From: Megascapheus bottae
Taxonomy: Eukaryota > Chordata > Mammalia > Rodentia > Geomyidae
DNA: 64,000 bases
Assembly: GCA_024803745.1 (NCBI GenBank)
Contig: JANJXV010000030.1
Span: forward strand, 2,065,001-2,129,000
Direction of reading: 5' to 3'
Each line of letters opens with the position of its first letter. Positions within the stretch are counted from its first letter, which is position 1. The notes under the pieces are model-generated. The model saw nothing but the letters and a program-made list of their open reading frames with translations, was not told the origin of the DNA and ran no database searches. Shown one piece after another: positions 21,866 to 34,310 of this stretch. Both the position numbers and the translations under genes were made by a program.

Positions 21866-22039
21866 GCCCACTCGCCCCGGCCGGGCCGGGTCTTTGACCG
21901 GAGAGCGCTGGGCATCGCTCACTGTCCCCGGTCTCTCCGGACCCCTCACCTCTGGGCCCGCCGCCCGCGTCCGTGACTGCCTTGGTTCCCCCACCTGCGT
22001 CACCTTGCGGCTCTGCAGTGGAGTGGCCGTCACCAAGTA

Positions 22040-22470
22040 GCACACGTTTAGTGACCAGAACGCGGCTAGGTTACACCCCGGCGGTCCGAATCCCAGGGTG
22101 CATCTTGAGGACGGCGTGGCCTGCGCACAGGCTTCCTTTCCCTACCCTGACTCTCCTGCCTTCCCTACATTACACGAAGTCCACCCAGACAATCCAGGGA
22201 CTCACTCTGCCCCACCATTCTTCACTTCATCGCATCTGCAGTCTCCTTTGTCATGGAGGGGACAGTCAGGCTCCAGAGACTAGAGCTGAGCCCACAGCAA
22301 AAAGAAAACGCAGGCCCCTGGTCTAAAAAAAGAAGAACTCCAAGAAGGACAGTGCCAGCAAAGCAGGTAGGCCTCCGTGACAGCACAGGCCCTCTTCCAC
22401 AAAGCCACATCTGTCCCTTAATCTCTCCCCCATATTTTGCAAGTTCCAGGCTTGAGCATAGGGCCTGAGC
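22040..22470. other. Edge of the ERO1B upstream region
   Basis: Unique sequence after the minisatellite with falling CpG. No exon recognised. Confidence 0.5.
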
Positions 22471-22473
22471 GCT

Positions 22474-22640
22474 GTCCTTGGGTTCGATTCCTCAGTGCCA
22501 CATACACAGACAAGCCAGAAATGGTGCTGTGGCTCGAGTGGTAGAGCTCTAGCCTTGAGAAAATCCAAGGACAGCGCTCAGGCCCTGTGCTCAAGCCTGG
22601 AACTGGAAAAAAAACAAAAAAACAACAAAAAAAAAAAAAA
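22474..22640 (+). mobile_element. IDL-Geo SINE, 5'-truncated
   Basis: Starts inside the left monomer (GGGTTCGATTCCTCAG). Confidence 0.8.
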
Positions 22641-22948
22641 CAGCAAAGGCTGCCTTCTGTCCTTCACAGAAGGAAGGCCTGTGAGCCAGACAAAAGCAAC
22701 AGATGTCTCTCTCAGGCAGTCATGATTTTACTGAGCATTCCATTCACTTTAGTTTTACCTTAACTTTAATTTACACATGCATTAAATGATCACAGAAGTC
22801 CTGCTTGTGGAACACCAGAAAGCAGGCACCAGGACACTGGCTGAGAGGAAATGGCAATAATATGCTCTTGCAGAGAATATAATCTCTGATATACTCACAC
22901 CTCTTGAATTTAATAATCTGGAGCTAAGGTACAGAAAAACTACATTTT

Positions 22949-23128
22949 TTTTTTGCCAGTTCTGGGACTTGAACTCAGGGCCTGGGCACTGTCCCTGAGC
23001 TTCATATGCTCAAGGCTAGCACTCCACCATTTCTGGCTTTTTCTGTGTATATGGTACTAAGGAATCAAACCTGGGGCTTCATGCATGCTAAGCAAGCACT
23101 CTACTACCAAGCCACATTCCCAGCTCTC
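22949..23128 (-). mobile_element. IDL-Geo dimeric SINE
   Basis: Reverse copy with T tail. Confidence 0.8.
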
Positions 23129-23129
23129 C

Positions 23130-24420
23130 CCATCCTTCTTGTGGCTTTACTTGTCTCCTCTCCTTTCCATCTCATGTCCCCTTTTTCTCTGAGAGGATCA
23201 ACCCAACCTTTCATTCAGCTCTAACATTCTGCCACTCTGGATTGGAGTCAGCCTTTCCCATGTCAGCGTATTATAGCCCACCTAGAACGTACAGTTTTAG
23301 GAGACCCTTTCTTCTGATCCTACGTTCTCCTTTAGGCTATGTCAGTTCTATGAATAGTAGTTAGTGGATAAATGTCAGTTGGCTGGTTGGTATTGGTTTA
23401 CCTCAGAAGATGTCCATCTCCAAATCAGTCCTGATTCTAAGACATCTGAACACTTTCTGAGGAGGGCTGGGAAGAGGCTCTGTTGGGAAGGCATTCTCCT
23501 GGAGAATGCAGTAAAAATGAATTTTAGACGAGGCATTCTCGTTCCAGTGCAGGCCAATCACTGGAAGCCATTACTTTAAGAGTTTCCCCCAAGAATGGCT
23601 TGAAATGTCTTATAGCCCATGGATTTTGAAGCAAAGTGTTAAAAACTAGATTGCCAGGCTACTTAAGAAACTTAGTGAATTAATGAAATGCCCTTAAGTG
23701 TTTACATTTCCAAGTAATCATCAAACACATGGTGTGTTTTTCTCTATGACTTTCTGACTTGGTTAACTTGTGACTTCTAATGAAGAAGGACATCATTGAT
23801 GAATTGCTCTAAATAAAAGTCAAGGTAATGGGGTGGAAATTTAATAACACCAGTAATTTTCTCTTCTGCTAGCAAGCTGAATTGTGATTGATGAACCTGT
23901 TAGCATGGCAGTCCTGGTCGTGTTTAAACAACCGTATTTGTGGACTGTCACCTTGGGTCCACAACCACATGCAGTTTTTTTTAAACTGTATTTCTCTCTG
24001 TGACGGTTAGAAGGGAATTTTTGCTTACAGATCACCTTTCTGAAATTTTCTGAGGGGATTTTTCTTCCTTTTGACAAGTAGCAAGCATTAAAAGTAATTA
24101 AATCAAAGAACCTGGCTGGCTTATGGCTTTCTATCAGTTATTCCTTGTTTGTCTTCAATATTTACTCAGCTGTGACACACACTATTTTTACTTAATAGCA
24201 TTAAAGCTGATAAGTTTGAATTGGTTAAAATTATTGCCATTTTCAAAGTGTTTGCAAGGTGATGCGTGCAATTTGAATAAAAATTTCTTTTATCTAAATA
24301 ATATATTGTGAGGCTATGCTAAAAGGTAATTGATGATTTGATGAAGAAGCAAAGAAATTAGGAAAACTAGAATTGTTGTTCTGCCCATTTCTGCCCACCC
24401 CCACCCCCATTTAACTTCTA
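23130..24420. other. Intergenic unique stretch
   Basis: No gene, repeat or conserved-looking exon recognised. Confidence 0.5.
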
Positions 24421-24432
24421 TAACACAAAAGC

Positions 24433-24461
24433 CTGTGTGTGTGTGTGTGTGTGTGTGTGTC
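24433..24461. repeat. (GT)n microsatellite
   Basis: Pure GT run at the edge of a SINE. Confidence 0.92.
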
Positions 24462-24463
24462 TG

Positions 24464-24862
24464 GGGGCTGTCTCTGAGCTTTTTTTTTTTTTTTTGCCTG
24501 TCCTGGAGCTTGAACTCAGGGCCTGAGCACTGTCCTTGGGCTTTCTCAAGGCTAGAACTCTAGTACTTAAACCACACCACCACTTCCGGCATTTTCTATG
24601 TATGTGGTATCAAGGAATCGAACCCAGATCTTCGTGCATGCTAGGCAAGCACTCTACCACTAGACCAAACTCCCAGCCCCGCTTTTTATTTTGCTCAAGA
24701 TTAGCATTCTACCTCTTGAGTCACAGCTCAATTTCCAGCTTTTTGCTGGTTAATTGGAGGTAACAGTCACAGTTATTTTCCTGAGCAGTCTGGCTTCAAA
24801 CTATGATCCTCAATCTCCTGAGCAGCGAGGACGACAGCCGTGAGCCACCAGCATCAAGCCTC
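24464..24862 (-). mobile_element. B1-Geo SINE split by a nested IDL-Geo
   Basis: The outer copy is interrupted at about 24481-24680 by a reverse IDL-Geo with a T run; GCTTTTT-like sequence flanks the inner copy. Confidence 0.75.
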
Positions 24863-24869
24863 AGCTTCT

Positions 24870-25105
24870 GTTTTAGAGCTCTCTTCAAATCAGATGTTCC
24901 TTGTCTGTGGAGCTTTCTGAAGCATCCCTAGATTTATCCAAGAGTTTGGTGTATGATCATGTAGACGAAGATAAAACATCAGATTGATTAGAATACTCTT
25001 CACTATATCAAATAGTTCCCCACAAAAGACATTTATCAAATGCTAACTGCCTTTTTAATCTCCATGGACATAGATTTAGTAATTTATTAAAAATGGCCCT
25101 AACAT
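24870..25105. other. Intergenic unique stretch
   Basis: Nothing recognised. Confidence 0.5.
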
Positions 25106-25109
25106 ATTT

Positions 25110-25265
25110 TAAATATGATTTTATTGTTATTATTAGGGCCTTGTACAGATGGGTTACCATTTCCTAAGTTAGATAGTGAGCACAATTCTTTTTGGAGAAT
25201 GTCACCCCTTTTATTGCTGTCCCCCAGCTTCTCCCTCCCATCCCTGTTACATAACAGGGATATAA
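25110..25265 (-). mobile_element. LINE-type 3' end, second family
   Basis: TTTATTGTTATTATTAGGGC followed by a GTACAGATGGGTTACC motif. Related copies are at 28240 and 47955. Confidence 0.4.
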
Positions 25266-25374
25266 GTACATCCCACAAGTTACACAGCTAATTTTCCATC
25301 TAGTGTCTATTGAATGCCATGACTGCTTTTGCTCTGAGATTTCTTTTATAACAAAACTGATCTTTTCAATGCCC

Positions 25375-25540
25375 AGGACCAGAGTTCAAGTCCCATGCGA
25401 TTCATGTCCAATCAACTACCAGAAAACCAGAAAGTGGCACTGTGGCTCACAGTGATCAAGCTCTGTCCTTGAACAAAAAGATGGCAGGGGTAGCACTCAG
25501 ACCCTGAGGTCAAGCCCCTTGGCTGACAGAGAAAAGGGAC
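25375..25540 (+). mobile_element. B1-Geo SINE, 5'-truncated
   Basis: Starts in the middle of the unit and ends in the right monomer. Confidence 0.6.
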
Positions 25541-25549
25541 GGGGGCGGG

Positions 25550-26150
25550 GGGCTTCCACCATCAAAAGGATGAGTTCACCATAGGAAGACAGCGGCTGGG
25601 ATCAGGAAGGCCTCACCAGACGGTTTCAGACATCTGTTACCTTCCTGCTGCACACGAAGAGGAGCCCCGTGGGGGTTGAGGGCATATATCTGATTTGTCC
25701 TGCTCTCCTCAGCACCTGACACCTGAAAGTGACTCAATAACTATTTGTTGAATGAACAAATAGCAGCATGGACTTTCTGCCAAACACTTCCCCACCCCCT
25801 GATGCATAAATGCCATGTCATCCTCAGTTATGAATTTAACCTCCTAGGTGCTGAGGGCAGCAAGCCTGTCCCTGCCTGGAACAGGGACAGCATGCACAGC
25901 TGAGCCAGTGCAACTGCATGGGGAGTGAAGCTAGACTCCTTTAGGGGACTCCTGTGGAAAGTGCTCCCCAGACAGCTGTGTCTCCCTTGGGTCAGAAGCA
26001 AAATGTGGTAACACGAACCCAATTAGCCCAGAGTGGATATTAGGTCACATGAAGAGCTAACACCTGAGTGCTTCCTGCATGCCTGGCTTTGTTGGCATGT
26101 ACTTCTGGTGGACCAGAGACTCAGAAGGTCTGTATTTCTGAGCTTTCCCA
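25550..26150. other. Intergenic unique stretch with MIR/L2 remnant
   Basis: ACTCAATAACTATTTGTTGA at about 25730 resembles an MIR/L2 3' end. Otherwise nothing. Confidence 0.5.
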
Positions 26151-26151
26151 T

Positions 26152-26365
26152 AACTTGAACTCAGGGCCTCTAACTCTCTATTGGCTTTTTTCCCCCCCTC
26201 TAGGCTGGTGGTCTACCACTTGAGCCACAGCTCCAGTTCTATTTCTTTTGGTTAACTGAAGATAAGAGTTTCACAGACATTTCTTTTGGGGCTGGCTTTG
26301 AGCCTTGATCCTCAGATCTCAGCCTTTTGAATAGCTAGGATTAAAGTATGAACTGCCAGCGATCA
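26152..26365 (-). mobile_element. B1-Geo dimeric SINE (diverged)
   Basis: Reverse copy with GATCCTCAGATCTCAGCC. Confidence 0.65.
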
Positions 26366-26598
26366 GATTTCCTTCCCTCTTTTAAAGGGAAATCGGTAGA
26401 TGTGACATAGTCTAGTCCACCCACGTAAAGCCACTGCGTGTCATTACAGATGCTTGCATTTTGTTTCCCTCTCATCCTATACTCTTTGTCCTGAGGTGCA
26501 GGGACCTCGCTGCCCACAGTCCTCTGAAGTCCAACAGTGATGGAAAACAATCCACAGTATTCTCTTGCCACCCACATGAGCTGCTCTGCTGTTTGTAG

Positions 26599-26632
26599 TT
26601 GTGTGTGTGTGTGTGTGTGTCTGTGTCTGTGT
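26599..26632. repeat. (GT)n microsatellite
   Basis: GT run with CTGTGTCT end. Confidence 0.9.
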
Positions 26633-26947
26633 TATCAGAACCTGTTTTAGCTCCCTATCAAAACTCCCACCCACCACTGCCAAAAAACATTTTCTGAAGG
26701 AATCAAATTCTGTTTAGAATGCCTGTTAGATGAATGAGCATGCATGAACTGGTATCTTTTGAAGAAAGAGAAGATAAAATCCTAGGTATTTTTGCCTTAG
26801 CTATTAGTAAGCTGGAGGCTCAGAAAGTCTGGGTGTTGTTTTCTTGTGAGGGTTCAGAACAACCATGCTAGAGTGCTTAAGAACTCAGCATAGCTTGTCT
26901 TTACCCCCTGGGCAGACAAGGAGAAACTGAAAAATATTTACTTATCA

Positions 26948-26961
26948 GTCACCATGGCAAC
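26948..26961. promoter_or_regulatory. RFX X-box motif
   Basis: GTCACCATGGCAAC, a perfect palindromic match to the X-box consensus GTNRCC-N2-RGYAAC, in unique intergenic sequence. Confidence 0.5.
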
Positions 26962-27127
26962 ACAAAAAGAAAAGAAGACTTGCCCAATGAGATAAAGTTC
27001 TCATCCAGGCAGGTTCTTAGCATCGTGGAGTTGATTTTTGGAGTAACTGTCTTGTTCTTGTGAAGGATGAAGTATTGCTGGCAATAATCCGTTTTCTGAA
27101 TTTTCTTTTTTGTTGTTATTGTTTCTT

Positions 27128-27200
27128 GTTTTTGATGCTGGGTTTGACTCTTGCTTGGTTGGCTGGTACTTTATCACTTGACCACATCCCCAGCTCTTTC
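27128..27200 (-). mobile_element. ID-like SINE monomer (diverged)
   Basis: Reverse monomer ending GACCACATCCCCAGCTC. Confidence 0.45.
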
Positions 27201-27319
27201 TGCTTCAGTTATTGTTTGAAGACTCCAAGATGGTCTGACCTGGATCATAATCCTTCTATTGATCTCTGCAGTGTACCTAAGAAGACAGGCGTGTAATACT
27301 GCCCAGCTTTAAATTGGTT

Positions 27320-28235
27320 GAGATGGGATCTCATTTGTGTCTACAAGACTCCAGCTACCAGGCTCCTTGGTAGATAGAGACAAAGAGGAAAAGACAAGAC
27401 TTGTTGGGAAGCTCACCTGGTACCCTACGTTGGAGAGGCCTGGTGCACATCTCCAGGTTTTAGAACGAGAAATCACCCAGCACTATGGACTAAGCATGAG
27501 AGCTTGCTGCACTGTCACTTGGTGATGCGCAGTCCTCCAGCTCACAGCACACAGAGCCACAAAAGGCCCACTATTTTTGAGTTTGAGTCCCACCATGCAC
27601 CTCCAGCAGAAGTGCTTTTCTCTCTCTTATACGTGCCCTACTCTGTTCTGTTTTACTAGAGTAAGTCCTCGGTAAGGCATGCCCCTTTCTTGTGAGGCAT
27701 CTTAAAAATGCTTTTCCCATGTGGATTCCAAGCCCCTGTGATTCAGCATGGCAACTGGAAGGCTGAGGGACCCTCGTCTCCATCCAGCCAGTGACACCGG
27801 AGAGTAAATCTTAACCCTGATCCTGTATGTTGGCCCAGCTCAAGCTTCTCTCTGAAGCACTATGTTAGACGGGAATTCTTTCTTATTCTATGACAAAGGT
27901 TTCAGGGTTGTTTGTTATTCACCCCCACTGAGAATTTGCATTTGCACTGACTATCATTAAATGTATTGCCCCTTCCCCGGGACTGCGTCTCGGTTGACTT
28001 GCTATAGTAATGAACACAGAAAGAGTTGATGAACAGTTCTATTTTGGCATAAAGGTATTAGATGGAAAACACTGTGAAAATAATTGGTATCTAAGAGCAA
28101 GATGAGCTATATAAAAGAACTAGCAGATTCTTGATATGCAGATGTTCTGGATTACAAAGATTAAATATCTGTCAGTGACTTAAATGACCGAGTTTGTGCT
28201 TGAAATCAACTTTTCCAATCTTCTTTTGGGGGAGG
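27320..28235. other. Intergenic unique stretch
   Basis: Nothing recognised. Confidence 0.5.
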
Positions 28236-28239
28236 GGGA

Positions 28240-28375
28240 AAGTAACATATTTTAATTAATTTTTAGTTGTTATTACAAAGGTAATGTATAGAGGAGTTAT
28301 AGTTCTATAAATTAGGTTAAGAACAATGTCAGTCCTTGGACAACATCAGTCCTTCCATCATTCTCTCCAGTAAGT
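28240..28375 (-). mobile_element. LINE-type 3' end, second family
   Basis: A GTTGTTATTACAAAGGTAAT-like start, resembling copies at 25110-25260 and 47955-48060. Assignment is tentative. Confidence 0.4.
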
Positions 28376-28397
28376 TTTCTGATCTCTCTCTCTTTCT

Positions 28398-28600
28398 TTT
28401 TTATTTGGTCAGTCCTGAGGCCTGAACTCAGGGCCTGGGCACTTTCCCTGAGCTTCTTTTGCTCAAGGCTGGTTCTCTACCACTTGAGCTGCAGCACCAT
28501 CGTCTATATTTTTCTGTGTATGTGGTACTGAGGAATCAAACCCAGGTCTTCATGCGTGGTAAGCAAGCACTCTACCACTAGGCCACATCCCCAGCCCTTC
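28398..28600 (-). mobile_element. IDL-Geo dimeric SINE
   Basis: Reverse copy; GATCTCT-like sequence on both flanks. Confidence 0.85.
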
Positions 28601-28746
28601 AGATCTCTTTTGAGAACATGTCTTTTTCTTTTGAAAAATTATAATAAAAAGTTAACAAAGTGAAAGAGATCCTTTCCTCCTCAAAAGTATTTCTTGAGTG
28701 TACAACATAGAAAAACATGAAATGTTTTGGTCATTAAAAACTCCAA

Positions 28747-28990
28747 AGTAGCAGGGTAGCAGTGGCTCATGCCTATAATCCTAGCTGTTCAGGAGGCTGA
28801 AATCTGAGGATCGAAGCCAGCCTGGGCAAAAAAGTCTATGACACTTTTATCTCCAATTAAATCAGAGAAAAAGTTGGAAGTGGTCGTGTGGCTCAAGTGG
28901 TAGATGGCTAGCCTTGAGTAAGAGCTCAGGGACAGTGCCCAGGCCCTGAGTTCAAACCTTGGGACTGGTTAAACAACAACAACAAAAAAT
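28747..28990 (+). mobile_element. B1-Geo dimeric SINE
   Basis: Full-length, AACAACAAC-type tail. Confidence 0.82.
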
Positions 28991-28997
28991 AAATCTA

Positions 28998-29200
28998 AGG
29001 TGCTGGATGTTCATGGTTCGCACCTGTAATTCTAATACTCAGGAGGCTGAGATCTGAGGCACACAATTTAAAGTCATCTCAGGCAGACAAATGCAGTAGA
29101 TGGATTCTTGGAGCAAGTGCTCAAATGAGAGAACACCAACCTAGAGCAAAAAAGCTTAGGGACAGAGCCCAGGCCCTAAATTCAATACCTAACATTGGCA
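28998..29200 (+). mobile_element. B1-Geo dimeric SINE (diverged)
   Basis: Tandem with the previous copy; its tail passes into an AC microsatellite. Confidence 0.6.
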
Positions 29201-29211
29201 TGCATGGACAT

Positions 29212-29214
<3 letters not shown>

Positions 29215-29254
<40 letters not shown>
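29215..29254. repeat. (AC)n microsatellite
   Basis: Pure AC run. Confidence 0.93.
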
Positions 29255-29256
<2 letters not shown>

Positions 29257-29376
29257 GCTGCATGTGCATATATACATACTCACAAAGCACACAGCCTATT
29301 TTAAGTACCAAGATAACCAAAAAATCACTTCTAAGAAGCATAAGCATTGAGATTACTTGATTAAAACTTTAGTCCA

Positions 29377-29570
29377 GGGCCGGGAGTGTGGCCTAATGGT
29401 AGAGTGCTTGCCTAGCATGCATGAAGACCCAGGTTCGATTCCTCGGAACCACATACATAGAAAAATCTGGAAGTGCTCCTGAGGCTCAAGTGGTAGAGCT
29501 CTAGCCTTGAGAAGCTCAAGGACAGTGCCTAGGCCCTGAGTTCAAGACCCAGCATTGGCAAAAAATAAAG
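29377..29570 (+). mobile_element. IDL-Geo dimeric SINE with TSD
   Basis: Flanked by perfect CTTTAGTCCA (29367-29376 and 29571-29580). Confidence 0.9.
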
Positions 29571-29584
29571 CTTTAGTCCAATTG

Positions 29585-30180
29585 TTGTAAATGTGCTCTA
29601 GCAGCTAAAGAAAAACAAAGATGAAAGGAAACCTACCTAGGAATAAAGTGAGAATGTCAACAGATATGGGAATTATTTTTAAGTTATTTTTGAATAGCCA
29701 AACAAAAATTTTATAACAGTAAATAATTTGAATAGTAGAGGGTTTAATCAAAGATTTCAACATATATAAGAAAGACTGAATGAAGATGGGCCATGTTAAC
29801 TTATCAAGTCTAAGGAACAAAAAGAAAAAGTGAACAGAGAATAATTATAGCATACCATGAAGCAGACCAATATAGTTGGTATAGAAATCTAAGAAGAAAA
29901 GGAAAGAAGTTTGTAAGAAATATAGTTTATTTGTAACACCAATGGCTGAAAACTTTCCAACTTTGATTAAAGTCCTGAATACACAAATCACAGAAATCTA
30001 GTAAATGCCAAGAATGGCAAATCCAAAGAGGACTTCACAAAGACATTAACGAACCAGATGTCAAAGATCAAAGACAACGCGGGAATCCCGAGAGCAGCCG
30101 AAGGAAGAGGCTTGCTTATTCTCTGCCAGTGGGCATGTTGGTGATCTCACTGTGGGATCAGGTTGGGGATTCACACACAC
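29585..30180. other. Intergenic unique stretch
   Basis: AT-rich, nothing recognised. Confidence 0.5.
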
Positions 30181-30186
30181 ACACAC

Positions 30187-30300
30187 ACCAGGTATGGTGA
30201 CCCATGTCTGTAATCCTAGCTACAGGATTCTGAGATGGAGAGGCTCATGGTTTGAGACCAGCTTGGGCAAAGGGTTTTCAACAGAAAAAGCTAGTGGCGG
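30187..30300 (+). mobile_element. B1/7SL-like SINE monomer
   Basis: Diverged left monomer after a short (AC)n run. Confidence 0.5.
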
Positions 30301-30674
30301 GAAGCACAAATGAAAGGCTTAACCATGTTCACCAGCTCAGGAAAAAATGGAGACACTCTCAAAAATAACCAAGAGAAGAAGGACTAGTGGCATGGCTCAA
30401 ATTATACAGCACCTGGTCTGAAGCAGGCTTTGCTACCTTGTAACCACAATACCCAGCTGGGACCCACCTCTTAGGCTCCCTGCACAGCTGGGCCCCAGGT
30501 GCTGGGTTCCCATGACATTCAGCCTTTGGCTCACTTTCCCATGTGACAATTCTGCTTCAGTGAGCTGTTCACAAGAGAACCAACCTATACTGGGTTCAAA
30601 GTGCACTGATGGCTTATCTCCAAGTCAGAGGACATTTTTCCTCTGCCAAGTTCTGGCGCTGTGTGTGTATAGTT

Positions 30675-30795
30675 TTTTTTGTTTGTTTTTTTTTTGGTGC
30701 TGGTCCTGGGGCTTGAAGTCAGGCCTGGGCACTGTCCCTGCGCTTCTTTTGCTCAAGGTTAGTGCTCCACTACTTGAGCTACAGCTCCACTTCCA

Positions 30796-30839
<44 letters not shown>

Positions 30840-30952
30840 TTATATAAGAGTCTCACAGACTTTTCCTGCCTGGGCTAGCTTCAAATCATGATCTCCAGAT
30901 CTCAGTCTCCTGAGTATCTAAGATTACAGCCATGAGCCACTGGTGTCTGGCT
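30675..30952 (-). mobile_element. B1-Geo SINE with internal (TG)n
   Basis: Reverse copy with a (TG)n expansion at 30799-30838 in its middle. Confidence 0.78.
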
Positions 30953-30987
30953 CCTGACAAGATTTAACATATGTAAAACTCAAATCT

Positions 30988-31172
30988 AAGGGCTGGGAAG
31001 GTGGTGTAGTGGTAGAGTGCTTGCCTAGCGTACATGAGGCCCTGGGTTTGATTCTTCAGCACCACAGAAACAGAAAAGGCCAGAAGTGGCCCTGTGGCTC
31101 AAGCAAAAGAAGCTCAAGAACAGTACCCAGGTTCTAAGCCCCAAGACTGGCAACAAACAAACAAAAAAACCC
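30988..31172 (+). mobile_element. IDL-Geo dimeric SINE
   Basis: Full left monomer, shortened right monomer. Confidence 0.8.
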
Positions 31173-31539
31173 AGCTCAAATCCCTTGAGGCTGATACTTT
31201 TTCTCTAGCTCAAAATTTATGAAGCACAGAATTTATAAAACCATGATCCTCAAACGGCCTCCAAGGAAGAAGGGTTTTGCTTTTTGTTTTTATTTTCTTA
31301 GGTCCTTCTCTGTCTATCTAGTCAACCTTCTCTGTTTGGCTCATTAGAACACTCATTTTATTTCATGGAAAAAATAGTTACCTAATTGCAAAAAAAAAAA
31401 AGAAAACCAATTAATGCCTTAAAATTATTATAATTATGTCCTCTGAGGATAGCCTGTAAATTGGGAGCTTCCTTAAAGAAAGCAACCACATGAGAGGTGA
31501 GGTGACCAAAGTAAACTCAGAAAAAGGATTCAAAGCCTG

Positions 31540-31775
31540 TAGGCCAGGTGTGCCATCTAGCTGTCACCAAGTGCACTAGGCCTGAGGCTGAGATCTGAGG
31601 ATTATAGTTTGAATCCAGCCCAGGCAAGAAACTCTGTGAGACTCTGATTTCCAAGTAACTACCAAAAACATCAAAAGTAAGGCTGTGGCTCAGCGGTGGA
31701 GTGCTAGCCTTAAACAAAAAGAAGCTCAGGAATAGCACCTAAGCCCTGAGTTCAAGCCCCAGGACTGCCCTCCCT
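31540..31775 (+). mobile_element. B1-Geo dimeric SINE
   Basis: Diverged start, good right monomer. Confidence 0.75.
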
Positions 31776-31799
31776 CCTCCCTCCCCCCCCAAAAAAAAA

Positions 31800-32735
31800 T
31801 CCTGCCAGGCTTCAAATATATGCAGCCAATGGAGTGTGTAACCTATCAGCCCAGGGGCTTTCACCAGAGCAAAGGGAAATTCCTGCTTTAATGACTATTT
31901 AATAGGCTCCATTACCTGTGGTTATTTGCTACTATAATGGTTAAGTGTGTGGCTATCGAAGAAAATGGCACCAGGCAACAGAGCACTGTGGCTACTAAAG
32001 TTTTGTGGGTTCCTGCTTTAGGCATCATGTAATTCTCTAAGAGTATCACGAGAATGGGACTCAGAGGCAAGAGAGAGTTTATTTGTACTTGTGGGGGGGG
32101 TGCTAAATTTTGATTAATAAGGCATCTAGGGTCTGGAAACTACTTTTATTTGTGTGGCATAATAAAGATATCTCACACTGGGTTAAAGACTTTCCAAGGA
32201 GGTAGAAGACTTATGTTCTGAATTATATCTTGATTTAGGCACAAATTGCAATTTTTGTTTGTGATAAGATTTCTTATGTTTACTTTCTCCTGCCTTTGGC
32301 AAGTTCGCAAGATGGAAAATAACTAGAACGAGCCTGTTGCTTTCCTGATATATTTATAGAGCTATAAAGCTTGAGCTTTCTTTACTAGATATCTAAGAAG
32401 TATCAATCTGGGAAAAAGTTAAGATGACAGGCATGCCTGTAAGATACTACATAAGAATGAGTGACCATTTGTGAAAAGCTCTTTTGTGTAACTGACTGAA
32501 TGTGCAGGCTGGAGGTGACTGAGTCCACTCTTAGCATGAGAAAGACAGTCAAGTCCATGGCTGGAAAAAGTTGTTCTATCTTCTCCCCTTGTCTCCAAAG
32601 ATGATGATTTCACTGAATCCCATTCCACCCCTGCCCCTGGAAATGTGGCTCCAGTCTCAAACTCAAAGTTGTTCAGGTGCTTTCTCTCTGGTCTCCAGCA
32701 CTTACATCCAGCCTGGACTTCAGAGCCTATCTTTC
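31800..32735. other. Intergenic unique stretch
   Basis: Nothing recognised. Confidence 0.5.
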
Positions 32736-32739
32736 TTAC

Positions 32740-32975
32740 CCCCAATACTGGGATTTGAACTCAAGGCCTCTCACTCTTTCTTGGATTGTTTACTTAAGCT
32801 AGTGCCCTACCACTTGAGCCACATCTATGCTTATTTTAGGGGGGTGCTGGTTAATCAGAAATAAGAGTTTGGGCGATCTGCCTGCCTGGGCTGGCTCTCA
32901 TGAATGAGCTTCAGATCTTAGCCTCCAGAGATTAGGGGGTGATTACAGGTCTGAGCCACTGGTACCTGGCAAAGG
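32740..32975 (-). mobile_element. B1-Geo dimeric SINE (diverged)
   Basis: Reverse copy ending GAGCCACTGGTACCTGGC. Confidence 0.7.
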
Positions 32976-33016
32976 CTAACCTTTTCAGACACATCATGTT
33001 TTGGTTTGTTTTGTCT

Positions 33017-33212
33017 TTGGCCAGTCCTAGGGATTGAACTCAGGGCCTGGGCACTGTCCTTGGGCTTTCTCAAGGCTAGCACTCTACCACTTGAGCCACA
33101 CACAGCACCACTTCTGGCTTTTTCTGTGTATGTGGTATCGGGGAATCAAACCTAGATCTTTGGGCATGCTAGGCAAGCACTCTAGCACTAGGCCACGGTC
33201 CTGGCTGGGGCA
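33017..33212 (-). mobile_element. IDL-Geo dimeric SINE
   Basis: Reverse copy, full length. Confidence 0.85.
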
Positions 33213-33214
33213 GG

Positions 33215-33670
33215 GCATTTCTGTTGCTCAAGATATCCAGTCCCTAGTGTTTTGTTACAGCAGCCTGAGGGAACTACTACATGAAGAAAGCCTCTTTCAG
33301 ACAGGAGAGTCTCATGCTGTGGCCAAGAGTGGTCTTCCCATAATGGTCCCTTGTCCCTTATCAGGTCAGTCACAGACACCAGGAATTGAGTGGGATCTCA
33401 TCAAGTACCAACTGCACACCCTCTGCTGTGAGGCAGAAAGAGAATGCATACACACATGGACACGTGGCCATGCTTGTACACAGAACTGCAAACATGATTA
33501 CTTTGCTGGATGGTGATGATGGCTTCTGGATTCCCATACTAAGTGTCATTCTGCCTAATCACATGCACTTCTCAAATGCCAAATGGCTTTTGCATCGCCA
33601 GTGCAGGAAACAAACCCTGGATTAGGTACAAATGACACATACACATTAAAGCCTAGAACACAAGAAGTCA
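33215..33670. other. Intergenic unique stretch
   Basis: Nothing recognised. Confidence 0.5.
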
Positions 33671-33679
33671 GAAACACCA

Positions 33680-33795
33680 GGGTTTGAGTCCCATACTCTA
33701 TTTGGAGGTATGACCTTTTGGCCAATCAATCAATCTGAACCTCAGTTTCCCCAGCTGTAAAATGACAGAAATATTTCATGGAATTGTTTCAGGAA
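33680..33795 (+). mobile_element. MIR ancient SINE
   Basis: CTCAGTTTCCCCAGCTGTAA followed by AATGACAG is the MIR core. Confidence 0.75.
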
Positions 33796-33799
33796 AATA

Positions 33800-34310
33800 A
33801 CCATGCAACATGATACTCGTTGAGTGTATCTAAATAGAGAGGTGTATCTGATGGGTAGCTGTTACTAAATTGCTTAAGGTCAGGACACAGACATAAATTT
33901 CTTCAGTGACAAAGTTCTGGGGCCATTTTTTCAGGAACAGCCTCCAGAATTCACTCAGAGGTGGTCTGAAACCAGTTTTTCTAGCATGGACATGCATACA
34001 AGAGTTAGCTTGACATTGAGGCAATGACCTTAGGATGCCATAAACTCAAAATCCTCTGAGCAGGACCTCATACTCCCTCAGAAGATACGTGTGGCAGATG
34101 AGGAGATCCACACTGTACAGACCTGTGCAGCGGAGCCCTAAAATACCCATTTCTCATGAGTCTCACACACACACTTCCCGTGATTTCTCTGCTCCCGACT
34201 GACGGGGGGGGGGGGGTGTAGATCTGAATATTCCCTCCCAGATTCGAGCTTCTTTGTAGACTGAGCATGCAATAAAACACTTCATATATATACATATATA
34301 TATATATAAA
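33800..34310. other. Intergenic unique stretch
   Basis: Contains a G13 run at 34204-34216 and an (AT)n tract at about 34284-34308. No gene seen. Confidence 0.5.

Noticed and set aside
20597..22045. Frames of 482, 424, 401 and 382 codons on both strands beside ERO1B
   Set aside because: Same reason: stop-free GC-rich minisatellite, several overlapping frames open together.
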